Origin: an uncultured Alphaproteobacteria bacterium
GTDB lineage: Bacteria > Pseudomonadota > Alphaproteobacteria > HIMB59 > GCA-002718135
Length of the DNA stretch: 64,000 nt
Direction: 5' to 3'
NCBI GenBank assembly: GCA_902587565.1
Contig: CACILT010000001.1
Location: 150,866-214,865, forward strand
The notes under the pieces were generated by a model. That model had not been told where the DNA came from. It saw only the letters and a program-made list of their open reading frames with translations, and made no database searches. This document shows, in pieces, positions 33,132 to 44,240 of this stretch. Position 1 is the first letter of the stretch. Every line of letters begins with the position of its first letter. Made by a program: the position numbers and the translations under genes.

Positions 33132-35372
33132 TTGGATAAAGATAAGGAAAATAAAAAGAGACCACTAAAACTATCTACGTCTGGTAGATTACAAATAAGA
33201 AAAAATCTTGGACCAACAGGCGACAAGCTAAGAAATTCTGGTAACAAAAAAACTATTCAAATAGTTTTTAAAAATAAAAATAATCAACAAAAAAGTTCGT
33301 CAACAACCCAATCAAATTTTAGAGGATCTTCAAGTTTGAGATCTCCAAGATTAGGGATTAGTACACCACCTGCTAATTTTACAACTCAAAACAAAAATAA
33401 AAACTTTGATAACAAAAATAAAAAAAATCAGGATTTAAAAAAATCTTTACCAAAAAAATCTACCTTAAGACCTATAGAGGATGATTTTAATAAATCTGAT
33501 GCTAAAAAAATTTTAGAGCTAGAAGAGCAGGAATTTGATAAATTTCCTAGCCTTGCAAAAATAAAAAGAGCTAGAGAAAAAGTTAAACAACAAAGTAGCG
33601 AGGATGGAGAAGAGAATAAAATTTCTAGAGAAATTTCAATTCCTGATTTTATCACAGTTCAGGATCTAGCAAATCGAATGGCAGAAAAAACCGCTGATGT
33701 TGTCAAAGCACTGATGAAACTTGGAGTGATGGCAAATGCCACTCAATCACTAGAAGCAGATACAGCTCAACTTGTTGCTGAAGAGTTAGGGCATAAAGTA
33801 ACTGTAGTTAAGGATGATGACGTTTTAAGTGAAATTGAAGATTTTAAAGACAATGAAGATCAGCTAGAAAGAAGACCTCCAGTTGTTACTATAATGGGTC
33901 ATGTAGACCATGGTAAAACAAGTCTCCTAGATGCATTTAGAAAGACAAATGTAGTTTCAGGTGAAGCAGGTGGTATCACTCAGCATATAGGAGCTTATCA
34001 AATTTTTAATAAAAATAAAAAAATTACATTTATTGATACACCGGGCCATGCAGCTTTTTCTAATATGAGAGCGAGAGGATCACAAACTACTGATATTATT
34101 GTTCTAGTAGTTGCTGCAGATGACGGTATTAAACCACAAACAGTTGAGTCAATTGCGCATGCAAAAGCAGCAAAAGTACCTTTAATTGTAGCTATTAACA
34201 AAATTGATCTTCCAAACTCTGATCCTGATAGAATTAGAAACGAATTACTTTCACATGAAGTGATAGTTGAAAAATTAAGCGGAGATGTTCTTGATGTTGA
34301 AGTGTCTGCAACAAAGTCTTTAAATTTAGATAAACTAGAAGATGCTATTCACTTACAATCAGATTTATTAGACTTAAAAGCCAATCCAAATAGAAAAGCA
34401 AGAGGTGTAATTATAGAATCAAAACTTGAAAAGGGAAGAGGATCTGTTGCTACTGTACTAGTTCAAAAAGGTATTTTAAAGGTTAGTGATATTTTTGTGT
34501 CAGGTTCTGAATGGGGCAAAGTTAAGGCTATTATAAACGATAAAGGTACAAATTTAGATACAGCTGCCCCTTCGTTGCCTGTAGAAGTGCTTGGGTTTGA
34601 TGCCAATCCTCTAGCAGGAGATGATTTCATAGTTGTAGATAATGAATCAACAGCTAGAAAAATAGCTGAATATAGATCTAGTAAAGCGCAAATACAAAAA
34701 AATACTGTAGCTAAATCAAATGTTGAGGAAATGTTTGCTCAAATTAATAAAGGTGAAGTAACTAACTTACCTGTTGTAATTAAAACTGATGTCCAAGGTT
34801 CTGCTGAAGCTATAGAGAATTCTATTACTAAATTATCTACAGATGAAGTTAAAGTTAATGTTATTTATAAAGGGGTTGGTGCAATTACTGAAAGTGATGT
34901 AACACTTGCTGGATCAAGTAAAGGTTTTATAATTGGTTTTAATGTCAGAGCTTTGCCACATGCACGAGATATTGCTAAGAGAGATGGAGTAGACATAAAA
35001 TATTATTCAATAATTTATGAATTAATCGATGAGGTTAAGAGTTTATTATCTGGCTTATTATCCCCTGACATATCCGAAAAGGTTACCGGTAATGTTGAAA
35101 TTAGAGAAGTTTTCAACATTTCTAAAGTAGGCAACATAGCTGGGTGTATGGTTAAAGATGGTTACATATCTAGAAAGTCTCAAATTAGGATATTAAGAGA
35201 CAACATAGTTATACATAAAGGTAAAATAAATAGCCTTAAGCGGTTTAAGGATGAAGTTTCAGAAGTTAAAACAGGTTTTGAATGTGGGGTTATGATAGAA
35301 AATTATAACGATATAAAAGTTGGAGATTTTATTGAAACTTTTGAAGAGATATCTACTAATAGAAAATTGTAA
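33132..35372 (+). CDS. infB: Translation initiation factor IF-2
   Basis: IF-2 places initiator tRNA on the ribosome. The 746-residue protein starts with TTG at 33132, with AAGGA (33121-33125) 6 bases before it and overlapping the nusA stop. A basic, low-complexity N-terminal region (1-160) is followed by an IF2_N helix domain, then the GTPase core with GHVDHGKTS, DTPGHAAF and NKIDLP, and domains II-IV. The N-terminal region is short compared with many alphaproteobacteria, in keeping with a compact genome. Confidence 0.96.
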   Translation: MDKDKENKKRPLKLSTSGRLQIRKNLGPTGDKLRNSGNKKTIQIVFKNKNNQQKSSSTTQSNFRGSSSLRSPRLGISTPPANFTTQNKNKNFDNKNKKNQDLKKSLPKKSTLRPIEDDFNKSDAKKILELEEQEFDKFPSLAKIKRAREKVKQQSSEDGEENKISREISIPDFITVQDLANRMAEKTADVVKALMKLGVMANATQSLEADTAQLVAEELGHKVTVVKDDDVLSEIEDFKDNEDQLERRPPVVTIMGHVDHGKTSLLDAFRKTNVVSGEAGGITQHIGAYQIFNKNKKITFIDTPGHAAFSNMRARGSQTTDIIVLVVAADDGIKPQTVESIAHAKAAKVPLIVAINKIDLPNSDPDRIRNELLSHEVIVEKLSGDVLDVEVSATKSLNLDKLEDAIHLQSDLLDLKANPNRKARGVIIESKLEKGRGSVATVLVQKGILKVSDIFVSGSEWGKVKAIINDKGTNLDTAAPSLPVEVLGFDANPLAGDDFIVVDNESTARKIAEYRSSKAQIQKNTVAKSNVEEMFAQINKGEVTNLPVVIKTDVQGSAEAIENSITKLSTDEVKVNVIYKGVGAITESDVTLAGSSKGFIIGFNVRALPHARDIAKRDGVDIKYYSIIYELIDEVKSLLSGLLSPDISEKVTGNVEIREVFNISKVGNIAGCMVKDGYISRKSQIRILRDNIVIHKGKINSLKRFKDEVSEVKTGFECGVMIENYNDIKVGDFIETFEEISTNRKL

Positions 35373-35387
35373 TGCTCATAAAGAGAA

Positions 35388-35756
35388 ATGGAAAGTCAGA
35401 GACAAATTAGATTTGGAGAATTAATCAGATCATTAATTAGTGACTGTTTACTTAAAGAAGAATTTTTTGATACAAGTATAACTGCCACTTCAATCACCGT
35501 TTCATTTGTAAAAATGTCAAAAGATTTAAAAATAGCTAATATTTATTTTATGCCTTTAGGAGGCATAAACAAACTTGAAACTTTAAAAAATTTAAATGAA
35601 AAAAAATATATTTTTCAAAAATTTTTATCTAAAGCCAAAATTAATTCAAAATTTACTCCAAAATTATCCTTTTTTCTAGATGATACATTTGATGAAGCTA
35701 CAAAAATAGAAAAACTTTTACAGAATAAAAAAGTATTGAAAGACATTAAGGAATGA
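35388..35756 (+). CDS. rbfA: Ribosome-binding factor A
   Basis: RbfA helps mature the 30S subunit at the 16S 5-prime end. The 122-residue protein has the KH-like RbfA fold with SQRQIRFGELIRSLISDCL at the start and KMSKDLKIANIYFMPLGG near 43-60. It lies 15 bases after infB and overlaps truB by 4 bases, the conserved infB-rbfA-truB order. Confidence 0.9.
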   Translation: MESQRQIRFGELIRSLISDCLLKEEFFDTSITATSITVSFVKMSKDLKIANIYFMPLGGINKLETLKNLNEKKYIFQKFLSKAKINSKFTPKLSFFLDDTFDEATKIEKLLQNKKVLKDIKE

Positions 35757-36658
35757 ATGTGATTCAAGGCTGGATTAACTTATACAAACCAACAAAAATT
35801 TCATCTTTTCAGGCAATAAATAAGATAAAAAAAAAATTTATGATTAAAAAAATTGGACATGCAGGCACACTAGACCCATTAGCAGAGGGAATTTTACCTA
35901 TAGCTTTAGGTAAGGCCACAAAACTTATTCCCTATGTTAATATTAGATTAAAAACATATATCTTTACAATTTCATGGGGATCTCAAACTTCGACAGATGA
36001 TAGTGAAGGTGAGATAATATTCCAATCTCACATAATTCCAAATTTTCATGAAATTAAAAATAGTATTAAGTACTTCATAGGAAATATTAAACAAGTGCCA
36101 CCCAAATATTCTGCTGTAAAAATAAATGGACATCGAGCTTATGCATTAAAAAGGAAAGAAAAAGATTTTGAAATTCTCCCTAAAATAGTTTTTTTGAATA
36201 ATTTAAAAATAATTAAACATGAAAAATCAAAAACAACATTTATTGCTGAGTGTGGAAAAGGTTTTTATATAAGAAGCTTAGCTAGAGATTTGGCAATACA
36301 TCTTAATACATACGGTCATATATCTTCACTTGAGAGAATAAAAGTAGGTCATTTTGATAAGAAATTTTCGATTTTACTGGACGATCTATTAAAAATAGGA
36401 CAAAGGCAAATGGAAATTAATTGCGTTAAGTCAACAATATCTATGCTGGACGACATCTTGGCTTATGAAATTGTTGAGCAAAATGATATAAAAAATTTAT
36501 CATTTGGCAGGTCAATTAAAATCAATGAGAATTTATTAAAAAATTCTCATTCTAGAAATACAGATAAAAATACAATTTTTTTATCACACAACGGAAACGT
36601 TATTTCTATTGGCAAATTAGTTGGTAATTTGTTCAAACCAAATAAAATTTTAATCTAG
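35753..36658 (+). CDS. truB: tRNA pseudouridine-55 synthase TruB
   Basis: TruB makes pseudouridine 55 in the T-arm of tRNA. The 301-residue protein has GWINLYKPTKISSF at the start and the catalytic loop GHAGTLDPLAEGILPIALG with D41. GFYIRSLARDL is near residue 175. The ATG at 35753 overlaps the rbfA stop. Its TAG stop overlaps the ribosome site of rpsO. Confidence 0.95.
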   Translation: MNVIQGWINLYKPTKISSFQAINKIKKKFMIKKIGHAGTLDPLAEGILPIALGKATKLIPYVNIRLKTYIFTISWGSQTSTDDSEGEIIFQSHIIPNFHEIKNSIKYFIGNIKQVPPKYSAVKINGHRAYALKRKEKDFEILPKIVFLNNLKIIKHEKSKTTFIAECGKGFYIRSLARDLAIHLNTYGHISSLERIKVGHFDKKFSILLDDLLKIGQRQMEINCVKSTISMLDDILAYEIVEQNDIKNLSFGRSIKINENLLKNSHSRNTDKNTIFLSHNGNVISIGKLVGNLFKPNKILI

Positions 36659-36666
36659 GAGTTACG

Positions 36667-36936
36667 ATGTCGATAAATAAAGATAGTAAAAAAAATCTCA
36701 TTGATCAATTCTCAAAAAATGAAAAAGATACGGGATCAACTAGCATCCAAATTGCGGTTATAAGTGAAAGAATAAAAAACTTAACTGAGCATTTTAAAAC
36801 TCACAAAAAAGATAATCATTCTAAAAGAGGTTTGGTAGCACTTGTAAATAAGAGAAAAAAATTACTTAGTTACTTATCAAAGAAAAATAATTCTGAATAT
36901 CTAGAATTAATAAAAAAACTAAATATAAGAGGTTAA
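36667..36936 (+). CDS. rpsO: 30S ribosomal protein S15
   Basis: The 89-residue protein is full-length S15, with NEKDTGSTSIQIAVISERI near 19-37 and HSKRGLVALVNKRKKLLSYL near 50-69. It binds 16S rRNA early in 30S assembly. AGGAG (36657-36661) stands 5 bases before the ATG and overlaps the truB stop. The rpsO-pnp order is conserved. Confidence 0.97.
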   Translation: MSINKDSKKNLIDQFSKNEKDTGSTSIQIAVISERIKNLTEHFKTHKKDNHSKRGLVALVNKRKKLLSYLSKKNNSEYLELIKKLNIRG

Positions 36937-36957
36937 CAAAGAGGATATAAATAAAAT

Positions 36958-39051
36958 ATGTTTGATATTAAAAATATAGAAATTGAATGGGCAGGAAGAA
37001 AACTAAAATTAGAAACAGGAAAAATAGCAAGACAAGCTGACTCAACAGTTATTGCTACTTATGGTGGAACAACAGTTATGTGTAATGTAGTTGCTGCAAA
37101 AGAAGCAAATCCAGATATGGATTTTTTTCCTTTAACAGTAAATTATCAAGAAAAATACTATTCAGTAGGAAAAATACCTGGCGGTTTTTTTAAAAGAGAG
37201 GCTAGACCAACTGAAAAAGAAACATTAGTTTCTCGATTAATTGATAGACCAGTTAGACCTTTATTTCATAAAGATTTTAAAAATGAAACTCAAGTTACTT
37301 GTACAGTATTATCACATGATCAAGAAAATGACTCAGATGTTGTAGCAATGGTAGCTGCAAGTGCTGCATTAACTTTATCAGGTTTACCATTTTTAGGCCC
37401 ACTTGGAGCAATTAAGATCGGTTTAATAGACGGTGATTTTGTTGTTAATCCAAGTAAGAATCAATTATCAAACTCTAAATTAGAACTGGTATTGGCAGGA
37501 ACTAAAGAAGGAGTATTAATGATCGAGTCTGAAGCTCATGAGCTCTCAGAAAAACAAATGCTAGATGCAGTAGTTCTTGGCCAAGAAAATTATAAAACGG
37601 TGATAGAAGCAATAATCTCTTTAGCTAAAAAAGCTGCAAAAGAACCTTGGGAAATTAAAGAAAAAGATGAAGAAATTAAAAGTCTACCATCTAAGATCAA
37701 CTCAGACCATGGTAAAGATTTTATAGATGCATACAAAATAACTGAAAAACAAAAAAGATCAGAAAAATTATCTTCATTAAGAAACGAAATTTCTGAAAAA
37801 TTTGCAAGCGAAACACTCTCACCAGTATTAATTTTAGATGCAATAAAAAATGTAGAAAAAGATATAGTTAGGGGAGAATTAATCAATACTGGTAATAGAA
37901 TTGATGGAAGAGACACAAAAACAGTTCGACCAATTGTATGTGAAACTGGAGTTTTAGAAAGAACTCATGGTTCTGCATTATTTACAAGAGGAGAAACACA
38001 AGCTCTTGTAGTTTCAACATTAGGAACTGGGCAAGACGAACAAAGAATAGATGCTATTGATGGTGAATATACAGAGAATTTTATGTTGCATTACAATTTT
38101 CCACCTTACTCAGTTGGAGAAGTAGGAAGAGTTGGTTCTACTAGTAGAAGAGAAATTGGACATGGAAAACTAGCCTGGAGAGCTATTCATCCAATGTTAC
38201 CTTCTAAAGAAAAATTTCCTTACACCTTCAGAGTTGTATCAGAAATTACAGAATCTAATGGCTCAAGCTCTATGGCCACCGTTTGTGGCACATCAATGTC
38301 TTTAATGGATGCAGGAGTACCTCTAGAAAGACCAGTAGCAGGTATTGCGATGGGTTTAATTAAAGAGAATGATAAATATGTCATATTGTCAGATATTTTA
38401 GGTGACGAAGATCATCTTGGTGATATGGATTTTAAAGTTGCTGGTACTTCTGAAGGAATTACTTCATTACAAATGGATATCAAAATAACTAGTATAACAG
38501 CTGAAATTATGGAAGAAGCATTAGCTCAAGCTAAGGATGGAAGATTCCATATACTTGGTGAAATGGCTAAAGCAATTGATAAACCTAACAAATCAATCTC
38601 CCAATACGCACCAACAATAACTAATCTTCAAATAAACAAAGATAAAATTAGAGAAGTTATCGGTAAAGGAGGAGCAGTTATTAGAGAAATATCTGAAACT
38701 ACTGGAGCTAAAATTGAAATTAATGACGAAGGTTTAGTGAGCGTTGCAGCTGTTGATCAAAAATCTGGAAATGATGCATTAGAATGGATCAAGGGTATAG
38801 TCGAAGAACCAGAGATTGGGAAAATTTATGATGGTAAAGTTATAAAGATAATGGACTTCGGTGCGTTTGTTAATTTCATGGGATCTACAGATGGACTAGT
38901 TCATATAAGTCAATTAAAAAATGAAAGAGTAGAGAAAGTTGAAGATGTTATTAGTGAAGGAGATATAGTTAAAGTAAAAGTACTAGATATCGATTCAAGA
39001 GGCAAAATTAAACTTTCTATGAAAGCAGTTGAAGCAGAAGAAAGCGCTTAA
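36958..39051 (+). CDS. pnp: Polynucleotide phosphorylase
   Basis: PNPase degrades RNA from the 3-prime end using phosphate. The 697-residue protein has two RNase PH domains ([17 protein letters not shown] near 27-43; [19 protein letters not shown] near residue 345), a linker helical domain, a KH domain ([20 protein letters not shown] near 562-581) and an S1 domain ([17 protein letters not shown] near residue 626). The length is normal. Its last 23 bases overlap the next gene. Confidence 0.97.
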   Translation: MFDIKNIEIEWAGRKLKLETGKIARQADSTVIATYGGTTVMCNVVAAKEANPDMDFFPLTVNYQEKYYSVGKIPGGFFKREARPTEKETLVSRLIDRPVRPLFHKDFKNETQVTCTVLSHDQENDSDVVAMVAASAALTLSGLPFLGPLGAIKIGLIDGDFVVNPSKNQLSNSKLELVLAGTKEGVLMIESEAHELSEKQMLDAVVLGQENYKTVIEAIISLAKKAAKEPWEIKEKDEEIKSLPSKINSDHGKDFIDAYKITEKQKRSEKLSSLRNEISEKFASETLSPVLILDAIKNVEKDIVRGELINTGNRIDGRDTKTVRPIVCETGVLERTHGSALFTRGETQALVVSTLGTGQDEQRIDAIDGEYTENFMLHYNFPPYSVGEVGRVGSTSRREIGHGKLAWRAIHPMLPSKEKFPYTFRVVSEITESNGSSSMATVCGTSMSLMDAGVPLERPVAGIAMGLIKENDKYVILSDILGDEDHLGDMDFKVAGTSEGITSLQMDIKITSITAEIMEEALAQAKDGRFHILGEMAKAIDKPNKSISQYAPTITNLQINKDKIREVIGKGGAVIREISETTGAKIEINDEGLVSVAAVDQKSGNDALEWIKGIVEEPEIGKIYDGKVIKIMDFGAFVNFMGSTDGLVHISQLKNERVEKVEDVISEGDIVKVKVLDIDSRGKIKLSMKAVEAEESA

Positions 39052-39784
39052 ATTACCTAAATTAATTGGGCACAGAGGAGTAAAAGATCTGTGTCCAGAA
39101 AACACTTTAGAATCAATTGCTCGTGCATTCGAGATAGGCTTAAATTTTGTAGAGATAGATGTTAAGATCTCTAAAGACAGAGTTCCAATTTTATTACATG
39201 ATGACACACTTGATAGAACTACTAATGGAAGTGGACTTGCAATTGATTATGATTATGAGAACATAAAAAAATTTGATGCGGGAAAATTTTTTTATAAAAA
39301 AAATACAAATATTTTTGTTCCAAAATTACAAGATATTTTAAGCTTGTGTGCTAATATTAATGGTAATTTAAATATAGAATTGAAACCAAATAAAAATTTT
39401 GAAAAAGAAAATACTTATCAAATTTATAAACTTACAAAAAATATTAATCAAATAGATATTTTTTTCTCGTCATTTGATATAATTTCTGTTCTAGAAATTT
39501 CAAAACTTTACCCTCAATCTGTACGTAGTTTCTTGTTAGATGATTTTAGAGAACATAATATTGATGATTTAATTAGCATATCAAATAATCATGATTTAAA
39601 AATTTGCGGATTAAATATAGAACTTGTTACAGCTGATATTATAAAAAAAATTAAAAAATCTAATATTTCAATTACTGTTTATTCAGATAAAAATATAAAT
39701 TTATCAAGCGCTAATGATATTTTCTCTTTAGGTGTAGATAGTATTTTTGTTGATAATCCTCTGGATTTATTAGGAAAACTTTAG
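39029..39784 (+). CDS. Glycerophosphodiester phosphodiesterase
   Basis: The 251-residue GDPD enzyme has [15 protein letters not shown] near 13-27, [25 protein letters not shown] near 42-66 in separate blocks, and an IELKP motif near residue 115. It has no signal peptide, so it is a cytosolic UgpQ-like form that releases glycerol-3-phosphate from glycerophosphodiesters. The only usable ATG lies inside the end of pnp (23-base overlap). It could feed phosphate recycling together with PlcP and the phosphodiesterase at the left edge. It converges on fabI with a 4-base overlap. Confidence 0.9.
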   Translation: MKQKKALKLPKLIGHRGVKDLCPENTLESIARAFEIGLNFVEIDVKISKDRVPILLHDDTLDRTTNGSGLAIDYDYENIKKFDAGKFFYKKNTNIFVPKLQDILSLCANINGNLNIELKPNKNFEKENTYQIYKLTKNINQIDIFFSSFDIISVLEISKLYPQSVRSFLLDDFREHNIDDLISISNNHDLKICGLNIELVTADIIKKIKKSNISITVYSDKNINLSSANDIFSLGVDSIFVDNPLDLLGKL

Positions 39785-40554
39785 GACTTATTGGGCATTC
39801 CTATAATATTGTAACCACAGTCAACATAATGTACTTCACCTGTAACTGCAGAAGATAAATCACTAACAAAGTATAAGGCAGATTTACCAATTTCATCTAA
39901 TTGCGCATTTCGTTTCAATGCTGCATTTTGTTCTGTAAATTTGAATACTTCCCTTGCATTATTTATTGCTGCACCAGCAATTGTTCTCATAGGTCCTGCT
40001 GAGATTGCATTAACACGAATATTTTTTGTGCCTAAATCCACACTCAAGTATTTTACACTTGTTTCTAAAGCGGCTTTTGCAATTCCCATTAAATTGTAAT
40101 TTGGTATTACTTTATTTGACCCGTAAAAGGTAAGGGTTAGAATACTTCCTCCATCATTCATTATAGGTTCAAAATTTCTTGCAAGACTAGTTAAAGAAAA
40201 ACATGATATTTCTAAACAATTAATAAAATTATCCTTCGTAGTATCAACATATCTACCATTTAACTCTGACTTATCTGCAAATGCAACAGCATGAATTATA
40301 AAATCAATTGTGCCCCATTCTTTTTTTATAATTTCTACAGATTTGTTTATTGAGTCATCATTATTAAAATCACATTCTATTAATATTTTTGAATTAATTT
40401 CTTCCGAAAGTGGTTTCACCCTCTTCAATAATATTTCATTTTGGTAACCAATTGCTATTTCAGCACTATTTTCAGCTAGTTGTTTTGCTATTCCCCATGC
40501 AATTGAATGATTATTTGCAATTCCAAATACTAAACCTTTTTTATTTCTAAGCAT
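39781..40554 (-). CDS. fabI: Enoyl-ACP reductase FabI
   Basis: FabI performs the last reduction of each fatty acid elongation cycle with NADH. The 257-residue short-chain dehydrogenase fold has [14 protein letters not shown] near 11-24 and the FabI-type active site Y-x6-K (YNLMGIAK near residue 153). The RTIAG loop is near residue 190. It is last in the fabA-fabB-fabI operon and overlaps fabB by 8 bases. Confidence 0.95.
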   Translation of the reverse strand: MLRNKKGLVFGIANNHSIAWGIAKQLAENSAEIAIGYQNEILLKRVKPLSEEINSKILIECDFNNDDSINKSVEIIKKEWGTIDFIIHAVAFADKSELNGRYVDTTKDNFINCLEISCFSLTSLARNFEPIMNDGGSILTLTFYGSNKVIPNYNLMGIAKAALETSVKYLSVDLGTKNIRVNAISAGPMRTIAGAAINNAREVFKFTEQNAALKRNAQLDEIGKSALYFVSDLSSAVTGEVHYVDCGYNIIGMPNKS

Positions 40555-41764
40555 GATATTTTGAAAATACTAATGTTGCATTTGTACCACCAAAACCAAA
40601 ACTATTCGACATAACATGCTCAATTTCAACATCATTTTCTGTTTTTAAAAGAATATTACAATCCTTGGCACTATCATCAAGTTTATCAATATTAGCAGAA
40701 CCACTAATAAAATTATTTTTCATCATTAATAAACTATAAATTGCTTCATGCACACCAGTTGCTCCTAAAGAATGACCAGTCAAAGATTTTGTTGAGCTCA
40801 TTTTAGGAATATTTGAGCCAAAAACATTTTTGATTGCTTCTAATTCTTTTACGTCTCCTATTGGAGTGCTTGTTCCATGTGTATTTATATAATTAATTTT
40901 TCCATCAATATTTTTTAATGCTTGCTTCATGCATCTTTCTGCTCCTTCTCCAGAAGGCTGTACCATATCGTATCCATCTGAGGTTGCTCCATATCCTGTT
41001 ATTTCACCATATATTTTAGCACCTCTTGCTTTTGCATGCTCTAATTCTTCAAGTACTAAAGTTCCACCCCCACCAGCAATTACAAATCCATCTCTATCTG
41101 CATCATATGCTCTTGATGATTTGTTTGGAGTAGAATTATATTTTGATGACAAAGCACCCATTGCATCAAATAAAATTGATAAAGTCCAATGAAGTTCTTC
41201 TCCTCCTCCAGCAAAAACAATATTTTGTTTTCCCATTTGAATTAGTTCGTATGCATTACCAATACAATGAGAACTTGTAGAACATGCTGAAGTAATTGAA
41301 TAGTTAACTCCTTTAATTTTAAAAGGAGTAGCAAGAGTTGCAGAATTTGTACTAGACATTGCTCTTGGTACCATAAATGGTCCAATTTTTTTTGAACCCG
41401 AACTCTTTCCAATTTCAGAAGACTTAAATAAATTTTGTGTAGATGGACCCCCTGAACCAACAATTATACCAGTCATTTCATTTGAAATATCACTACCTTC
41501 AAGCCCAGAGTCATCTATAGCATCTTTCATTGCAATATAGTTGTACGCTGCTCCATCACCCATAAACCTTAGTAATCTTCTATCAATTTCGTTACTAATA
41601 TCTATATTTGGTTTACCGTGCACAAGACTTCTAAAAGAAAACTCCTCATACTCTTCAGCACTCGTTATTCCAGATTTCAAATTTTTAAGACTGTCTATAA
41701 CATCCGATTGATTATTACCAATACATGATACTATACCTAAACCTGTTACTACTACTCTATTCAT
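40547..41764 (-). CDS. fabB: 3-oxoacyl-ACP synthase I (FabB)
   Basis: FabB elongates fatty acyl chains and is needed for unsaturated fatty acids. The 405-residue protein has the catalytic [11 protein letters not shown] cysteine near residue 162 and histidines in [11 protein letters not shown] and [11 protein letters not shown]. Pairing with fabA identifies it as FabB rather than FabF. The fabI-fabB-fabA block next to rpsO-pnp is typical alphaproteobacterial order. Confidence 0.95.
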   Translation of the reverse strand: MNRVVVTGLGIVSCIGNNQSDVIDSLKNLKSGITSAEEYEEFSFRSLVHGKPNIDISNEIDRRLLRFMGDGAAYNYIAMKDAIDDSGLEGSDISNEMTGIIVGSGGPSTQNLFKSSEIGKSSGSKKIGPFMVPRAMSSTNSATLATPFKIKGVNYSITSACSTSSHCIGNAYELIQMGKQNIVFAGGGEELHWTLSILFDAMGALSSKYNSTPNKSSRAYDADRDGFVIAGGGGTLVLEELEHAKARGAKIYGEITGYGATSDGYDMVQPSGEGAERCMKQALKNIDGKINYINTHGTSTPIGDVKELEAIKNVFGSNIPKMSSTKSLTGHSLGATGVHEAIYSLLMMKNNFISGSANIDKLDDSAKDCNILLKTENDVEIEHVMSNSFGFGGTNATLVFSKYHA

Positions 41765-41767
41765 TAC

Positions 41768-42274
41768 TTATTTCTCAGGTGAAAATAAACCGACTTTCAT
41801 ATCTTTAGCTTCATAAATTGTTTCACCGTCGGCTTTCAAAACGCCGTCTCCAACTCCTAAAATTAATTTTCTTAGTATAAGTCTTTTAAGAGATATATGG
41901 TAGGTTACTTTTTTGACTTTTTGTAGTACCTGACCGGTAAACTTAACTTCACCCACTCCTAAAGCTCTACCTTTTCCTGGTTGGCCAAGCCATCCTAAAT
42001 AAAAACCAAGTAATTGCCACATAGCATCCAAACCTAAACAACCTGGCATTACCGGATCATCTTTAAAATGACATTCAAAAAACCATAAGTCTTCTTTTAT
42101 ATCTAATTCTGCAATAACCTCACCTTTAGAAAATTCTCCACCAGTCTCATTTATTGAAGTAATTCTATCAAACATTAACATAGGAGGCATTGGAAGTTGA
42201 GCATTCCCTTTTCCAAAAAGAACACCTTTTGCACAATCAATTAACTGATTGTAGGTAAATGAATTTTGTTTCAT
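41768..42274 (-). CDS. fabA: 3-hydroxydecanoyl-ACP dehydratase/isomerase FabA
   Basis: FabA introduces the cis double bond at the C10 stage. The 168-residue hot-dog protein has the active-site block [14 protein letters not shown] (catalytic His near 70) followed by [10 protein letters not shown] with the catalytic aspartate. The usual HFPGDPVMPG is changed to [10 protein letters not shown], a small local change. The irr regulator gene often found beside fabA in alphaproteobacteria is absent, and a ThiF-like gene takes its place. Confidence 0.95.
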   Translation of the reverse strand: MKQNSFTYNQLIDCAKGVLFGKGNAQLPMPPMLMFDRITSINETGGEFSKGEVIAELDIKEDLWFFECHFKDDPVMPGCLGLDAMWQLLGFYLGWLGQPGKGRALGVGEVKFTGQVLQKVKKVTYHISLKRLILRKLILGVGDGVLKADGETIYEAKDMKVGLFSPEK

Positions 42275-42313
42275 AATTTTAATTAAACTTTTTTTATGTA
42301 TTTATCCATTATC

Positions 42314-43066
42314 TTAAACTGATTTTAAATAACAATCATGTTTACTTTTAATAACAATATTATCAATGCTTAATTTTTTTCCATCAGAGATTGTCATTAT
42401 ATTAGTTTCATCCTTTAAATTTAAATAATAATTAATTATTTTTTGAGCAGCAATTAAACCGGCTAATCCTGCAGAAATACCAGAAATACCTACTACACTA
42501 CACCTGGGAAGATCAACATCATCTTTGTTAGGAAATATACAATTTAAACATATGTGATTATTTTTGTTTGAATTATTGAAAAGAATTATTTGTAAATCGT
42601 GTCTCAATGCAGAGGAATATAAAAAATTGATTGAGTTTTTAAGACAATATTCATTTAATAATTTAGAACTTAACCAATCGTCAGTTGCATCAACAATTAT
42701 AGAACATTCTTTTAAAGAATTTAAATTTAAAGAATTAATATTTTTATCAATAGTATTAATTTTACATTCAGTATTGATTAATTTTAATTTATATTTTGCT
42801 ACATCAACCTTTTTTTTTCCAATATCATTTAAATTAAACAAAATTTGTCTGTTAAGATTACTTTTTTCAACAGTGTCTCCATCTACTATTAACAATTCTT
42901 TAATTCCAGAGTTTACTAAATATTGACTTAAAGGACATCCTATACCTCCCATACCCACAATACCAATTTTTATGTTAGATAATTTTTTTAAATTTTCTTC
43001 AGAAAATTCATTTAAAATAAATAACCTACTAAAAATTTTATATTCTTCCTCAGAGTAATTATTCAT
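42314..43066 (-). CDS. ThiF/MoeB/HesA-type adenylyltransferase
   Basis: The 250-residue E1-like enzyme has the nucleotide loop GIVGMGGIGCPLSQYL near 34-49, DTVEKSNLNRQ near 62-72, VDATDDW near 120 and a likely active cysteine in RCSVVGISG near residue 192. It would adenylate the C-terminal glycine of a ThiS/MoaD-like carrier. The first zinc pair CLNC is near residue 176, but the C-terminal pair is reduced to one cysteine (HDCYLKSV), so the zinc site looks incomplete. No thiS or moaD is nearby. It lies in the ubiE-coaBC-fabA run, four bases after coaBC. Confidence 0.87.
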   Translation of the reverse strand: MNNYSEEEYKIFSRLFILNEFSEENLKKLSNIKIGIVGMGGIGCPLSQYLVNSGIKELLIVDGDTVEKSNLNRQILFNLNDIGKKKVDVAKYKLKLINTECKINTIDKNINSLNLNSLKECSIIVDATDDWLSSKLLNEYCLKNSINFLYSSALRHDLQIILFNNSNKNNHICLNCIFPNKDDVDLPRCSVVGISGISAGLAGLIAAQKIINYYLNLKDETNIMTISDGKKLSIDNIVIKSKHDCYLKSV

Positions 43067-43070
43067 AACT

Positions 43071-44240
43071 CTATATAGTATTATAAATTTGTTTTATTAT
43101 TTGCTTTGCACAATTTACCTTTGTCATTTTCTTAAATTTTTTTATCTTGTTTTTTGTAATAATCGATATTCGATTATAGTCTGATCCAAAAACTTTATTC
43201 CTACTATCAATTTTATTGTAAACAATCATATCACATTTTTTGTCTACTAATTTTTTTTTGGCATTATTAATGCCCCCTGTTTCAGCTGCAAAACCTACTA
43301 AAAATTTAGGCCTTTGAGTTTTACTCTTTCCAATTTTTTCTAAAATATCAATATTCTTATAAAGACTGATACTTATTTTTTTATTTTTTTTAATCTTAGA
43401 TTTACTGATATTTTTATTTTTATAATCAGATACTGCAGCTGTAAAAATCCCTATATCAATTTTTGAAATTTTTCTAATTTTCTGATACATTTCATTTGCT
43501 GACTTTATTTGAATAAATTTCAAATTTGGTGGAGGGTCTAAATTTGTTGGTCCAGATATCAAGGTTACTTTTGCTCCAAATAAAACAAGTTGCGAAGCAA
43601 TTTCATATCCTTGTTTTCCAGAAGATTGATTTGAAATAAACCTAACTGGATCAATCATTTCAATTGTAGGTCCTGCAGTTACTAGACATTTTTTATCTTT
43701 TAATAAATTGATATTTTCTAATCTGCTTAAAATTCTATTTACTATATTTTTTGTGTTATCAATTCTGCCTAGACCAAATTCTCCACATTTTAGATTTCCA
43801 ACTTTTGGGCCAATAAATTCATGACCACTATCTTTTAATAATCTCACATTTTTTTGATTAATTTTATTATGCCACATAAAGCTATTCATTGCAGGAACAA
43901 ATAAAATCTTTTTATTTGAAGCAAGTAATGTATTAGAAGCTAAATTATCTCCATATCCATTAGTAAACTTTGCAATAGAATTGGCTGTAGCTGGGCACAC
44001 AACTATTATATCATTATCTCTTGATAAATTAATATGAAGCATCTTATTTTTTTTCTCATTTTCATCAGTAAATATTCTTTCTTTAAGTAATTTTTTTATA
44101 TCTGATATTTTTACATATTTTTTTGCTTCTTTAGTTAGAATGCAGCTAATTTTTACTTCATTATTATTGAGCAAAGTAATAATTTCTTTACATCTAGATG
44201 CAGCAATAGAGCCAGTTATAATTAACAAAATTTTATTCAT
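43071..44240 (-). CDS. coaBC: Phosphopantothenoylcysteine synthetase/decarboxylase CoaBC
   Basis: CoaBC adds cysteine to phosphopantothenate and decarboxylates the product on the way to coenzyme A. The 389-residue protein has the flavin-binding CoaC half (GSIAASRC at the start, PAMNSFMW near residue 116, catalytic cysteine in NLKCGEFGLGR near residue 151) and the CoaB half (VTAGPTIEMIDPVRFISNQ near 187-205). The length is normal. It overlaps ubiE by 4 bases; ubiB, often between them, is absent. Confidence 0.95.
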   Translation of the reverse strand: MNKILLIITGSIAASRCKEIITLLNNNEVKISCILTKEAKKYVKISDIKKLLKERIFTDENEKKNKMLHINLSRDNDIIVVCPATANSIAKFTNGYGDNLASNTLLASNKKILFVPAMNSFMWHNKINQKNVRLLKDSGHEFIGPKVGNLKCGEFGLGRIDNTKNIVNRILSRLENINLLKDKKCLVTAGPTIEMIDPVRFISNQSSGKQGYEIASQLVLFGAKVTLISGPTNLDPPPNLKFIQIKSANEMYQKIRKISKIDIGIFTAAVSDYKNKNISKSKIKKNKKISISLYKNIDILEKIGKSKTQRPKFLVGFAAETGGINNAKKKLVDKKCDMIVYNKIDSRNKVFGSDYNRISIITKNKIKKFKKMTKVNCAKQIIKQIYNTI

